Shown piece by piece: positions 1-9,605 of a stretch of 57,560 bases of DNA (positions are counted from its first letter, which is position 1; every line of letters begins with the position of its first letter). The DNA is taken from positions 1 to 57,560 of the forward strand of contig JAJHPK010000090.1 of the NCBI GenBank assembly GCA_020890945.1. Direction: 5' to 3'. Under the pieces are notes generated by a model that was not told the DNA's origin, did not search any database, and saw only the letters and a list, made by a program, of their open reading frames with translations. Source of the stretch: Nitrosomonas sp. (GTDB lineage: Bacteria > Pseudomonadota > Gammaproteobacteria > Burkholderiales > Nitrosomonadaceae). Both the position numbers and the translations under genes were made by a program.

Positions 1-504
1 ATCTTATATGGTAATGAATGCAATGGCGTGATAATAGCCGAAATATTAATCTAAGAATAAAAAGAAAAAATGGGTAATAGCAATCTAATCATCTCAATCA
101 ATTCAATATTTATAATTTTTAACCAGCTAACTGACTGGGAATCATGAAAGATACATTTTTTACCAATGAAATGGATCATTAAAAAAAACACTTTGCGCTA
201 TGGATTTTGGAGCACTTAGTCCCATTGTTTTTGAGAAATTTTTTGATTCTTCGTTGCCAGTTTTATACGAGTATCATGAAAAAAACAACAATAATGTTGC
301 TTGTGTACAACAAAAGTGCCGTTTTTTTACAAAAAAAAGCTAATTTTTCTTGCAGTAGCTGATTGTGTTGTGCACAATCTAGTCAAACCTTCCGAAATGT
401 GAATTAAGTGTGGAGGGTCCAGATAATGAATGTTGTACATTTCACTTTTGTGATAGGTGTGGTTTGTATAGCTCAATTGTTTTAACATCAAAGGAGAACT
501 TCGA
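1..504. other. AT-rich non-coding region upstream of the porin gene
   Basis: I find no convincing gene in these 504 bases. The stretch is rich in A and T runs, notably around 181-190 and 322-350. It probably contains the porin promoter and long leader. The last 15 bases hold a strong Shine-Dalgarno sequence (AAGGAG at 491-496) correctly spaced from the ATG at 505. Small dyads lie at 361-379 and around 427-445. No tRNA-like or terminator-like structure was recognised. Confidence 0.6.
361..379. promoter_or_regulatory. 7-bp inverted repeat in the porin upstream region
   Basis: GATTGTG and CACAATC form a perfect 7-bp inverted repeat with a 5-base centre, about 125 bases before the porin start. 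This could be an operator for a dimeric regulator or simply a weak hairpin. No regulator family can be assigned from the sequence alone. Confidence 0.3.
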
Positions 505-1674
505 ATGAAGAAGAAACTTATTTCGCTGGCAGTAGCTGGTGCGCTGGCAACCCCGGTGGTTGCGTCAGCACAAGGAACAAACGTAACAATGTTTGGTAGC
601 GTGCAAGCTGAATATGCAACGGTTAATAAAGATGGACAAAGCAGTCAAGCTCACATCGGTGATGACACCGGTCGTTCAAAATTTGGTGCGCAAATCACTG
701 AAGAATTAGGTGGTGGTTTGAAAGCAAAAGCGCGTGTTGAATATGGTTTTGCTACAGGCGCTGATTCAATTGGTATTGCTCGGGAACGTTGGGCTGCATT
801 ATCAAACGATCAATGGGGTGAAATCAAATTTGGTCGCGTACAATCTCCGTTTAAAGATTTTGCCGGTGGTATGACGATTGATCCATTTGCTTACACAACT
901 CTGCAATCATCTGGTAGCGGCGGTATCATGACCGCATCAGCAAATGGTTATGGAGCGGGCGCTAACGGTTTCGTTAACAGCGCAATTCGTTATGATTCAC
1001 CTCGCGTTGAAGGTTTCAGCATGGCTGCATTATTAATGCCAGGAGACTCAAATCGATTAGATCCAGCAAATAGCAATAATCGTAATGCTGGTGGTGAGGA
1101 TGGTGAGTGGGATTTCCAAGTTGCCGGTAAGTACGATGCAAAAATTCAAGACCATAACGTAGGTGTTTTTGGTGGATACTCACGCGACAACATTAGCACT
1201 CGCCAAAGAACTAATTTTGGTTTGAACAACAACGAACATGTTTGGCGCGGTGGCGCATTCTGGAGTTTCCAAAACTTCAGACTCGCAGGCCAATATGAAC
1301 GTGTGAGCAATGCGGTTGGAGCAGCAACTTGTACGAATAACGCAATGTTAGGTAATCCTGACACAGGTAATCCTGATAGCAGATCACAATGTAATTCAGC
1401 AATGAATTTTGGTGGAAACGGTCATCTGTGGATGGCAAGTGCACAATACGACTGGGGCAATACCAGTATCATTGCACAAGGCGGTATGTCTCAAGCTAAT
1501 GCAACAGCAACTGCTGTGAAGCGTGAATTCAGCCAGTTTACGGTTGGTTTGATTCATAACTTGAGCAAACGTTCAAGCTTGTTCGGTGGTTACCAACGCG
1601 GTATGGTTGATAGCACAAATACCAACTTTAGAGATAGCAATACTTATACAGTTGGTATGCGTCACAATTTCTAA
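505..1674 (+). CDS. Gram-negative general porin (porin_4 / OmpC-like, betaproteobacterial type)
   Basis: Outer-membrane trimeric beta-barrel for passive diffusion of small solutes. Residues 1-22 are a classic Sec signal peptide (MKKK, hydrophobic core, cleavage after AVASA-type sequence at VVASA). The mature part begins with the family opening NVTMFGSVQ and contains the conserved GRSKFGAQITEELGGGLKA and WAALSNDQWGEIKFGR segments. The chain ends in NTYTVGMRHNF, with the terminal Phe used as the BAM assembly signal. At 389 aa it has the usual family length. A good AAGGAG ribosome-binding site precedes the ATG, and a strong terminator directly follows, so it is monocistronic and probably highly expressed. 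Substrate or ion selectivity cannot be read from the sequence. Confidence 0.95.
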   Translation: MKKKLISLAVAGALATPVVASAQGTNVTMFGSVQAEYATVNKDGQSSQAHIGDDTGRSKFGAQITEELGGGLKAKARVEYGFATGADSIGIARERWAALSNDQWGEIKFGRVQSPFKDFAGGMTIDPFAYTTLQSSGSGGIMTASANGYGAGANGFVNSAIRYDSPRVEGFSMAALLMPGDSNRLDPANSNNRNAGGEDGEWDFQVAGKYDAKIQDHNVGVFGGYSRDNISTRQRTNFGLNNNEHVWRGGAFWSFQNFRLAGQYERVSNAVGAATCTNNAMLGNPDTGNPDSRSQCNSAMNFGGNGHLWMASAQYDWGNTSIIAQGGMSQANATATAVKREFSQFTVGLIHNLSKRSSLFGGYQRGMVDSTNTNFRDSNTYTVGMRHNF

Positions 1675-1691
1675 TGTGATATAGCTTAGAT

Positions 1692-1719
1692 AAAAAAGGC
1701 ACCTTCGGGTGCCTTTTTT
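1692..1719 (+). terminator. Rho-independent terminator of the porin gene
   Basis: AAAAAAGGCACC, a TTCG tetraloop and GGTGCCTTTTTT form a 12-bp stem ending in a T run, 18 bases after the porin stop codon. The flanking A and T runs could let it act on both strands. Confidence 0.92.
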
Positions 1720-1816
1720 ATTGTTGTGAGAAAAATTATGATAGATTGTGTATTAATCGAGTTCTAAATTGATTGAAAAAATTACAAAAAATAATTAATG
1801 GTTAGGGGCTGTGTTT

Positions 1817-2224
1817 ATGAGTATGAAAAAATGGACTGATCAAGAATTGCTGACGACGCGCGATAATCTGGAAGCAGTTAAAAATCGTGAAAATGCCGGC
1901 CAAAATTCAAAACTGGGATTGTTAACCGCATTGATAGGTGCATTGGCGATATCGACCGGTGTTGCATTTATTTTTATCGATGGCGTCGATGTGTTCACCG
2001 TTATATTGATCATAATGGGAGTTCTGACGTGTTTCTCGTGGTTCAGGAACGACAAGCGGCGGAGGGACAATATTGCTTTGTTGTCGGAGATCAATAAAGA
2101 AATAAAATCACGTAAGTTAGATGAGTCTGCAAAAAAAGCTAACAAGACGAATCAGCAAAATTCGCCTATCGTTTCGGAGTCTAAATCGATTGAAAACGTA
2201 TCACAGTCTGATGAGAAGAAATAA
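1817..2224 (+). CDS. Hypothetical small inner-membrane protein
   Basis: About 135 aa. The family is not recognised. A charged N-terminal helix is followed by two hydrophobic segments (roughly residues 36-55 and 58-75 from the ATG). A long polar, Lys/Ser/Asn-rich C-terminal tail then looks disordered and cytoplasmic. I prefer the ATG at 1817 over the GTG at 1811 because it sits better behind the purine-rich TTAGGGG. The gene stands alone between the porin terminator and the convergent glycerate kinase gene. No function can be proposed. Confidence 0.6.
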   Translation: MSMKKWTDQELLTTRDNLEAVKNRENAGQNSKLGLLTALIGALAISTGVAFIFIDGVDVFTVILIIMGVLTCFSWFRNDKRRRDNIALLSEINKEIKSRKLDESAKKANKTNQQNSPIVSESKSIENVSQSDEKK

Positions 2225-2301
2225 ATGAGTCGGAAAGTATGAGTCATTAAATACTTAGTGCATGAATCTCAATGCATATTACCGTTTATTAAACGTTCTC
2301 A

Positions 2302-3567
2302 TTAAAACAAAAGAATCACTCGATAATCGTTGACATTGGTATATGTGGGGCCAGTTACGACTAAATCACCTAGTTTCGCAAAAAAAGAATGAGCATCGTT
2401 ATTGAATAATGATGATGCTGGATTCAATCCATTATTCATCGCTCTTGTTAAAGAATCCGGTGCGATAATTGCGCCGGCGTTGTTTTCACTCCCGTCAATG
2501 CCGTCGGTATCGCAAGCTAATGCGTGGACATTCGCCATTCCGTCAAGTGCGATCAGTAGAGAAAGTAGAAATTCGGTGTTGCGTCCACCTCTTCCATTTC
2601 CTTTAACCGTAACAGAAGTTTCACCACCTGATAAGAGCGTGATGGGTGCTTTCAGTCGTTGCGGATGAAATTTAATTTCTCGAACCAAAGCAGCGTAGCA
2701 TTTCGCAATTTCTCGTGCTTCTCCCGTAACGGTGTCACCCAATATCAACGAATCAATCCCAATTTCGCGAAAATACTGTGCAGCGGCATCCAATGAATGA
2801 CGTGCTGTTGCAATAATCCTATTTTCGACATGATCAAATACGCTGCTATTAGGCTTGGGAGTTTCATTCATTCCATTGGGTGCAGATAATGCTGCAATAA
2901 TATTCGAAGACACTTCAAGTTCGTAATGATGAATTATCGCTAATGCCTCGGCACATGTTGTTGGATCTGGTGCGCAAGGCCCCGATGCGACATGGGTTGC
3001 GGCGTCTCCGGTAACATCTGAAATAATTAATGCGAGAATAGGCGCCTTACAAATTGAAGCAAGCCGACCGCCTTGAATCATTGATAAATGTTTACGTATC
3101 ATGTTGATTTCCTGAATATTAGCGCCACAATTGAGTAATTGACGGGTAATATCTTGCAAATTTTTTAAAGTGATTCCCTGAATTGGCAAAGAAAGTAGAC
3201 TAGAACCACCACCGCTTAACAAACAAATCAAGAGATCATCATTGGTAAGCGTCTTAACAGCAGATAAAATTTGTTTTGCAGCGTATTCTCCATTGCTATC
3301 CGGAATCGGGTGGCCTGCTTCCATGACTTTGATTCTCTGGGTAGGCAGTGCATGTCCATAACGGGCGACAACAATTCCTTCTAATGGCTTGTCCTGCGGC
3401 CAGGCATTTTCCGTAGCAAGTGCCATAGCCGCCGCCGCTTTCCCTGCCCCCACGACAAATGTTTTTCCTTTTGGTGGATTTGGCAAATGCTGTGGAACAA
3501 GATTAAGAGGATCAGCGGCTTTTATCGCAGCAGTGAAACTGTTCAACAAATAATCACGCGGACTCAT
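2302..3567 (-). CDS. gckA: Glycerate 2-kinase (GckA/TtuD, MOFRL family)
   Basis: Phosphorylates D-glycerate to 2-phosphoglycerate with ATP in the cytoplasm, feeding two-carbon (glyoxylate/tartronate) overflow into lower glycolysis. The 421-residue length fits the GK-II/MOFRL family. The N-terminal DUF4147 domain shows [12 protein letters not shown] near residue 40 and [10 protein letters not shown] near 115. The C-terminal MOFRL domain shows [20 protein letters not shown] near 310-330 and [11 protein letters not shown]. Its ATG overlaps the uvrA stop in an ATGA quartet, so it is translationally coupled to uvrA, a pairing with no obvious functional logic. The name ttuD is also used for this family. 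Hydroxypyruvate reductase annotations of this family are historical errors. Confidence 0.9.
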   Translation of the reverse strand: MSPRDYLLNSFTAAIKAADPLNLVPQHLPNPPKGKTFVVGAGKAAAAMALATENAWPQDKPLEGIVVARYGHALPTQRIKVMEAGHPIPDSNGEYAAKQILSAVKTLTNDDLLICLLSGGGSSLLSLPIQGITLKNLQDITRQLLNCGANIQEINMIRKHLSMIQGGRLASICKAPILALIISDVTGDAATHVASGPCAPDPTTCAEALAIIHHYELEVSSNIIAALSAPNGMNETPKPNSSVFDHVENRIIATARHSLDAAAQYFREIGIDSLILGDTVTGEAREIAKCYAALVREIKFHPQRLKAPITLLSGGETSVTVKGNGRGGRNTEFLLSLLIALDGMANVHALACDTDGIDGSENNAGAIIAPDSLTRAMNNGLNPASSLFNNDAHSFFAKLGDLVVTGPTYTNVNDYRVILLF

Positions 3568-6383
3568 TGTCCAAGAATAGGCTGGAGATAGTTTCCTGTA
3601 TAACTATCTTTGTTTGCCGCAACTGCTTCTGGCGTGCCTTCTGCGATGATTTGACCACCGCCGTCCCCGCCTTCAGGCCCTAAATCAATGATCCAATCTG
3701 CTGTTTTGATAACATCCAAGTTATGTTCGATGACTACTACCGTATTGCCATGATCTCGTAGTCGATGCAATACTTTTAACAATAAATCAATGTCTTGAAA
3801 GTGTAGTCCTGTGGTGGGTTCGTCAAGGATATATAAGGTGCGTCCGGTGTCGCGTTTAGAAAGCTCCAGCGATAGCTTCACACGCTGTGCTTCTCCGCCG
3901 GACAAGGTGGTGGCGGATTGTCCCAACGTGATGTAACCAAGCCCAACTTCTAACAGTGTTTGCAGTTTTCGAGCCACTACCGGAACAGCGGAAAAAAAAT
4001 CGTGAGCTTTTTCCACGGTCATTTGCAGCACTTCATTGATATTCTTACCCTTGTATTGAATTTCCAGCGTTTCTCGGTTATAGCGCTGACCATGACAAAC
4101 GTCGCATGTGACATAAATGTCGGGCAAAAAATGCATTTCTACTTTGATGACGCCATCGCCTTGACAAGATTCGCAACGCCCGCCTTTGACATTAAAAGAA
4201 AATCTGCCGGGCGCATAGCCGCGCTCGCGCGCTTGTGGCACACCGGCAAATAAATCGCGAATAGGCGTAAATAATCCGGTATAAGTTGCAGGATTGGAAC
4301 GAGGCGTTCGTCCGATTGGACTTTGATCCATATTGATGACTTTATCAAAGAAAGCCAAACCTTCTATATTTTTGTAAGCAGCCGGCTCTACATTGCTGCC
4401 GTACAAATGCCGGGCAACGACACGATAAAGTGTTTCATTAATCAAAGTTGACTTGCCTGAGCCGGACACGCCCGTCACACAAACAAATAGCCCAACTGGT
4501 AAATGCAACGTAACGTCTTTAAGATTATTGCCGGTAGCGCCTTCAATACATAACATACGGTCAGTGGCAGGTTGCTGACGCTGCGGTGGAATGGGTATTG
4601 AACGTTTGCCCGATAAAAACTGGCCTGTCAGAGAAGTCTCATTTTCTTGAATATCCTGTGGAGAGCCTTGTGCAATTACATATCCGCCATGTTCCCCCGC
4701 CCCAGGTCCCATATCGACCACGTAATCAGCAATTTCTATCGCATCTTGATCATGTTCAACTACGATGACACTGTTACTTAAATCACGGAGTTTTTTGAGC
4801 GTTTCCAATAAACGGCCATTATCACGTTGATGCAATCCGATAGAAGGTTCATCCAATACATACATAACCCCAGTGAGGCCTGATCCGATTTGGCTGGCAA
4901 GCCTGATACGTTGGGATTCTCCACCGGATAAGGTATCTGCTGATCGATCGAGCGACAGATAATCCAATCCGACATTATTAAGGAATTGTAAACGACTGGA
5001 AATTTCCTTGATGATACGGTCGGCAATGGATTGTTTGTGTCCAGATAACTGAATATGATCAAAAAAGTACTTGGCTTTTTTCAGGGGAATCGCACTAATT
5101 TGATAAATTGCTTGTCCGCCGACATGAACGTGACGCGCGGATTGGCATAACCGCGTTCCCTGACATTCAGGACAAACCTGCGCATTGAGGTACTTGGCCA
5201 GTTCCTCGCGTACCGTTTGTGATTCTGTTTCTTTATAACGTCTGGTTAGATTAGGAATGATTCCCTCGAATGCATGATGATCTTGAAATTTTTTCCCACT
5301 ATCGGTGTAGTAAGAAAAATGAATTTTCTCTTTGCCAGAACCATATAAAATAATGTTTCGAGTCGACTCCGTCAGATTCTCAAAGGGTGTTTCCAAATCG
5401 AACTGATAATGCTCGGAAAGTCCAACCAATAATTGAAAGTAGAATTGGTTTCGCTTATCCCAATTTTTGACCGCACCCGAAGCCAGCGATATGTGAGGGA
5501 AAGCGACGACTCTAGCCGGATCGAAAAAAGTAATTTGTCCCAATCCATCACATTTTGAACACGCTCCGAGCGGGTTATTAAATGAAAATAATCGCGGTTC
5601 TAATTCAGCTAATGAATAACTACAAACAGGGCAACTGAATTTCGCGGAAAAAAGATGTTCATTGCTATTGTCCATTTCTACCGCCAAGGCTCTTCCGTCA
5701 GAATGGCGCAGCGCAACCTCGAAAGATTCTGCCAGGCGTTGTTTGCTTTCAGAAGAAACTTTCAGTCGGTCGATAACGACTTCGATTGTATGTTTTTTGG
5801 TTTTTTGTAATTTTGGCAAAGCATCGATTTCATAAACCTCGCCATCAATTCGAACGCGGACAAAACCTTGCGCGCGCAATTCGTCAAATAACTCGTTTTG
5901 TTCGCCTTTGCGTTCCACGATCAATGGCGAAAGAATCATCAGGCGCGTATCTTCAGGCAATTGCATGACGTGATCAACCATTTGCGAAACGCTTTGCGCA
6001 GACAGCTTAATGTGATGCTCTGGGCAATGCGGATCACCGATGCGCGCAAATAACAAACGCAAATAATCGTGAATTTCCGTAACCGTACCCACGGTCGAAC
6101 GTGGGTTATGTGAAGTGGCTTTCTGCTCAATGGCAATCGCAGGTGAGAGTCCTTCAATCAAATCCACATCCGGTTTTTCCATCAATTGTAGAAATTGCCG
6201 TGCGTAAGCCGAAAGCGATTCGACGTAACGTCGCTGGCCTTCGGCATAGAGCGTATCGAAAGCGAGAGAAGACTTACCAGATCCTGATAATCCGGTAATC
6301 ACAACCAGCTTGTTACGAGGCAGATCAAGGTGAATATTTTTTAAGTTATGGGTGCGCGCACCACGTATTTTTATAAATTCCAT
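3564..6383 (-). CDS. uvrA: Excinuclease ABC subunit A
   Basis: DNA-damage sensor of nucleotide excision repair. A UvrA dimer loads UvrB on lesions. The 939 residues match the usual length (about 940). Two ABC ATPase modules are visible: Walker [11 protein letters not shown] near residue 31 and GVSGSGKST near 640. Each has an LSGGE(S/A)QR signature and a following Walker B ([22 protein letters not shown]). Zn-finger cysteines occur as CPVC...CSKC near 255-285 and CESC...CDVC near 740-770. It is divergent from the MFS gene, with only 66 bases between the starts. I saw no convincing LexA box there. Confidence 0.98.
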   Translation of the reverse strand: MEFIKIRGARTHNLKNIHLDLPRNKLVVITGLSGSGKSSLAFDTLYAEGQRRYVESLSAYARQFLQLMEKPDVDLIEGLSPAIAIEQKATSHNPRSTVGTVTEIHDYLRLLFARIGDPHCPEHHIKLSAQSVSQMVDHVMQLPEDTRLMILSPLIVERKGEQNELFDELRAQGFVRVRIDGEVYEIDALPKLQKTKKHTIEVVIDRLKVSSESKQRLAESFEVALRHSDGRALAVEMDNSNEHLFSAKFSCPVCSYSLAELEPRLFSFNNPLGACSKCDGLGQITFFDPARVVAFPHISLASGAVKNWDKRNQFYFQLLVGLSEHYQFDLETPFENLTESTRNIILYGSGKEKIHFSYYTDSGKKFQDHHAFEGIIPNLTRRYKETESQTVREELAKYLNAQVCPECQGTRLCQSARHVHVGGQAIYQISAIPLKKAKYFFDHIQLSGHKQSIADRIIKEISSRLQFLNNVGLDYLSLDRSADTLSGGESQRIRLASQIGSGLTGVMYVLDEPSIGLHQRDNGRLLETLKKLRDLSNSVIVVEHDQDAIEIADYVVDMGPGAGEHGGYVIAQGSPQDIQENETSLTGQFLSGKRSIPIPPQRQQPATDRMLCIEGATGNNLKDVTLHLPVGLFVCVTGVSGSGKSTLINETLYRVVARHLYGSNVEPAAYKNIEGLAFFDKVINMDQSPIGRTPRSNPATYTGLFTPIRDLFAGVPQARERGYAPGRFSFNVKGGRCESCQGDGVIKVEMHFLPDIYVTCDVCHGQRYNRETLEIQYKGKNINEVLQMTVEKAHDFFSAVPVVARKLQTLLEVGLGYITLGQSATTLSGGEAQRVKLSLELSKRDTGRTLYILDEPTTGLHFQDIDLLLKVLHRLRDHGNTVVVIEHNLDVIKTADWIIDLGPEGGDGGGQIIAEGTPEAVAANKDSYTGNYLQPILGQ

Positions 6384-6449
6384 CGGCTATCTATGTGTCA
6401 GTCAACCTGTTAATATACCCAACTTTGTAGAAATATAACAATCTGATTC

Positions 6450-7835
6450 ATGTCTGTTTCATCTGAAAAAATGTCCCCAGCAGAATTACGAGCAACCATT
6501 GGCCTGGCAGGCGTATATGGTTTGCGGATGTTTGGGTTATTTATTATTTTGCCGGTATTCGCGTTTTATGCGGAAGATTTGCCTGGTGGTGATAATTACA
6601 CGCTTATCGGTATCGCTTTGGGCGCGTATGGTCTCACACAAGCGATATTACAAATACCGTTCGGCTGGTTATCTGATCGCATTGGCCGTAAACCAGTTAT
6701 TTACATTGGCTTAATCCTTTTTGCGCTGGGAAGTTTGATTGCTGCTTTCGCTGCTGACATCTACTGGATTATCATCGGTCGCATCGTTCAAGGTGCTGGA
6801 GCCATATCCGCTGCCATTATGGCGCTTGCTGCAGATTTGACGCGCGAAGAACATCGCACCAAAGCAATGGCAACGATTGGCATGACCATCGGAATGGTTT
6901 TTGCTCTTTCGTTGGCGATAGCGCCAACTTTGAATCAATGGATAGGCGTACCCGGAATTTTTGCAATGACCGGTATTTTGGCTGTTCTCGCGATGTTAGT
7001 GGTAAAAAAAATAGTTCCCGATCCTCAAATCAGCCGCTTTCATTCCGATACCGAAACCTCTGCGGACAGTTTTCGCGATGTGATACGCAATACGCAATTA
7101 TTGCGATTAAATTATGGAATTTTTGCTTTACACGCCACTTTGATGGCGCTTTGGCTGGTCGTTCCATTAACCTTGCGTGAAGCGGGATTGGTGGCGAATG
7201 ATCATTGGCAGATATACTTACCGGTATTGCTTTTGTCTGTGGTCTGTATTATTCCGCCTATTATTTATGCGGAAAAGAAAGCCAAATTGAAACCAGTTTT
7301 TATTGTGGCGATCGGTATCCTGTTATTAGGGCAACTATTGCTGGCTTTCACAACGGATTCGATTATGGCTACGGCAGCGGCATTATGGGTTTTTTTCACA
7401 GCTTTTAATCTATTGGAAGCAAGCCTCCCGTCACTGATTTCTAAAATCGCCCCAGTCGGAGCCAAAGGGACGGCGATCGGAATTTATAGTAGCACGCAAT
7501 TTCTCGGTGCTTTTGCAGGTGCTTCTATTGGCGGTTATTTGTTTGGTCACTATGGTAGTAGCGCATTATATGGTTTCTGTGGATTGCTGTTAGTGATATG
7601 GTTATTATTGGCGATAACAATGAAAGCCCCGGCTGCGGTACGTTCTAAAATGTATTCCGTGCAAAGCGACATGGATCTGAATCAATCCAAAGAATTGTCA
7701 CGCAGATTGGCGGAATTACCGGGCGTTTACGAAGCCCTAGTATTGGTAAATGAAAAAATTGCTTATCTTAAAGTCGATATGAAAGGTTTCGACGAAACCA
7801 ACGTAATTAAATTGCTTGAGGAAGGAGTCAAATAA
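6450..7835 (+). CDS. MFS transporter, YajR-like with C-terminal ferredoxin-fold (YAM) domain
   Basis: Inner-membrane major facilitator of the drug/H+ antiporter type with 12 predicted helices. The loop 2-3 signature GWLSDRIGRKP lies near residue 73-83, and the TM4 region GRIVQGAGA follows near 110. After the last helix, residues about 395-461 form a soluble domain (KMYSVQSDMDL to LLEEGVK) resembling the cytoplasmic YAM domain of Escherichia coli YajR, whose substrate is not known to me. The start lies 66 bases from divergent uvrA. The stop abuts the ssb ATG, and GAGGAAGGAG inside its last codons is the ssb ribosome-binding site, so the two genes are co-transcribed. This uvrA / MFS / ssb arrangement is common in Beta- and Gammaproteobacteria. 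Confidence 0.9.
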   Translation: MSVSSEKMSPAELRATIGLAGVYGLRMFGLFIILPVFAFYAEDLPGGDNYTLIGIALGAYGLTQAILQIPFGWLSDRIGRKPVIYIGLILFALGSLIAAFAADIYWIIIGRIVQGAGAISAAIMALAADLTREEHRTKAMATIGMTIGMVFALSLAIAPTLNQWIGVPGIFAMTGILAVLAMLVVKKIVPDPQISRFHSDTETSADSFRDVIRNTQLLRLNYGIFALHATLMALWLVVPLTLREAGLVANDHWQIYLPVLLLSVVCIIPPIIYAEKKAKLKPVFIVAIGILLLGQLLLAFTTDSIMATAAALWVFFTAFNLLEASLPSLISKIAPVGAKGTAIGIYSSTQFLGAFAGASIGGYLFGHYGSSALYGFCGLLLVIWLLLAITMKAPAAVRSKMYSVQSDMDLNQSKELSRRLAELPGVYEALVLVNEKIAYLKVDMKGFDETNVIKLLEEGVK

Positions 7836-8285
7836 ATGGCATCTGTCAATAAAGTGATATTGATCGGAAATTTAGGAAAAGATCCTGAAACGCGCTATAT
7901 GTCAAACGGTGAAGCGGTTACCAATATCACTCTGGCCACCACCGATACATGGAAAGACAAGAACGGAGATAAGCAAGAAAAAACCGAATGGCATCGGGTT
8001 ACTTTTTATCGAAAATTGGCGGAAATTGCTGGCGAATACCTAAAAAAAGGTCGTTCAGTTTATGTCGAAGGTCGACTAGAAACTCGAAAGTGGACAGATA
8101 AAAATGGCATGGATCGGTATACAACCGATATTATCGCGACTGATATGAAGATGTTGGGAACTCGATCAGGCAGCGGTGCTTTCGAGGCACCTCAGCACGA
8201 GGAAGATGCTCCTAGTCCTGTCACTTCAAACGCTTCTAGGAATGCCGGTAGTTTTGATGATATGGAGGATGACATCCCTTTTTAA
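7836..8285 (+). CDS. ssb: Single-stranded DNA-binding protein
   Basis: Coats single-stranded DNA in replication and repair and recruits partners through its acidic tip. The 149 aa contain an N-terminal OB fold ([20 protein letters not shown], then [21 protein letters not shown] and [16 protein letters not shown]). A short disordered linker leads to the canonical C-terminal tip DDIPF. It starts immediately after the MFS stop codon. Residues and length are those of a normal housekeeping SSB. Confidence 0.97.
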   Translation: MASVNKVILIGNLGKDPETRYMSNGEAVTNITLATTDTWKDKNGDKQEKTEWHRVTFYRKLAEIAGEYLKKGRSVYVEGRLETRKWTDKNGMDRYTTDIIATDMKMLGTRSGSGAFEAPQHEEDAPSPVTSNASRNAGSFDDMEDDIPF

Positions 8286-8313
8286 ATTGTTATAAAAGAC
8301 AAGCTACTTATAA

Positions 8314-8526
8314 TTAACCTTTATCAGGCATGCGAATAACGCTTTCACTGAGTCTAGCCCTGGAATTTGTTGATTTTTGCTGACGAGAAGATGGTAATGA
8401 AAACTCAATACTCTCGATATTGCCGCCAATTTCTCGAGCCATATTTCTAAAATCTACCGTTAGCATTCCTTTGGGAACGATAAATGTTTGTTTAAAACCC
8501 GATTTAAAATTTACAAGAATTTTCAT
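8314..8526 (-). CDS. Hypothetical 70-aa protein
   Basis: A small minus-strand reading frame lying in otherwise empty space, convergent with ssb. It starts with ATG (8526) behind a GGAAG ribosome-binding-like sequence. The peptide reads as a plausible small beta-alpha fold (MKILVNFKSGFKQTFIVPKG, then a helix near NMAREIGGNIESIEF) followed by a basic Ser/Arg-rich tail. It does not overlap another gene, which supports reality, but I recognise no family. Function unknown. Confidence 0.5.
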   Translation of the reverse strand: MKILVNFKSGFKQTFIVPKGMLTVDFRNMAREIGGNIESIEFSLPSSRQQKSTNSRARLSESVIRMPDKG

Positions 8527-8789
8527 CTTTTTCTTCCAGGCAAGTTTAGTTGATCAAGATTCCAATAACGCTGTTGTGATGTCATTATTCCTAGATTTTA
8601 ACGACTTGAACTCACTAAACTTTAATTGAATAATCGGGGATTATTAGACTTATTCTGAAATTCCCATAATCGGCCGAATGGCGTCTCGATCTGCTTGAAA
8701 GCTTGCGGTGTTGTTTCTTTGGCTGATTTCTCTGATAAACTTTATTTTTTTATAAAAGTAGCATTAGGTAATGAGAAGGAGCGTTTTGT

Positions 8790-9518
8790 ATGTTTGATAG
8801 GTCCAACCAAATTGTTTTTTATCTTAATAGCTTTATTGCTATTTTCGGCTTATTGGTGGCTTTATTAACGCCATATCCAGTGATTGGACTGTTTTTTGTT
8901 TTATGCGCATTAGCTTTAATTTATGATCAATTTAGACAGCATAGATCATCATTTTCCATCGGTAATTTAAACAAAACATTAACCGTCCACGATACCAGTG
9001 GAAATAAAGCAACAGTAAGGCAAATACAGGTCACAAGGGCTTTCCATGCCAGCAACACCGAATACTGGTTTAGAAATATTCGCGCGAGCGGAAATATTAC
9101 TCACATCAAAGTAAATGACAGCGATCCAGTCGAGAAAACGAATGTCGATGGCAGCTATGAAGTTTGTACAAAATTTCCTGCTGGAAGCAAAGTACCCGAT
9201 GGATATGACTTAGTTTTGTCGTATCGTTGCGAAGGCGCATATACTCGCCCAGAAGGATTTTTTTCTCATGTGGTCGATAGCATGACTCGACAGTTAAATC
9301 TGACGGTTGAGCTACCTAAAGGAAGACCCATTTCTTCTGCAAAATTGTGTTGTCAAAAAAATGGTATTGAAGAAGATCTGCTGCCACCCATTGTGACAGG
9401 ACAGACGAGAATCACAGCGGAAATTAATAATCCAGTAGAAGGTTGTGAATATTTCATCAAATGGAAATGGGGCGAACAAGGCTTTACCCAAAAACTGGGT
9501 CGCTTATTTACAATATGA
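8790..9518 (+). CDS. Hypothetical membrane-anchored protein
   Basis: 242 aa, family not recognised. Two hydrophobic segments (residues about 8-25 and 28-48) form an N-terminal hairpin anchor with the bulk at the C-terminal side. The remaining 190 residues alternate short hydrophobic and polar stretches typical of beta-sandwich domains. Paired cysteines (for example LCCQKNG near 188) and several Thr/Asn-rich turns are present. An AAGGAG ribosome-binding site lies 9 bases before the ATG. The gene stands alone between ssb and murJ. No catalytic motif is visible; a structural or binding role is only a guess. Confidence 0.75.
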   Translation: MFDRSNQIVFYLNSFIAIFGLLVALLTPYPVIGLFFVLCALALIYDQFRQHRSSFSIGNLNKTLTVHDTSGNKATVRQIQVTRAFHASNTEYWFRNIRASGNITHIKVNDSDPVEKTNVDGSYEVCTKFPAGSKVPDGYDLVLSYRCEGAYTRPEGFFSHVVDSMTRQLNLTVELPKGRPISSAKLCCQKNGIEEDLLPPIVTGQTRITAEINNPVEGCEYFIKWKWGEQGFTQKLGRLFTI

Positions 9519-9605
9519 CAATTTTGCAGTGCGGCTAGTGCTTCTTTTACTTCTCGATAGTTATTCTCAATCTTTAATGCTTGTTAAGCACTGCATCTAT
9601 AAACT

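Noticed and set aside
6384-6449. CTGT-containing sequence in the uvrA/MFS divergent spacer as a possible LexA box.
   Set aside because: Only one half-site is present; the matching ACAG half at correct spacing is absent.
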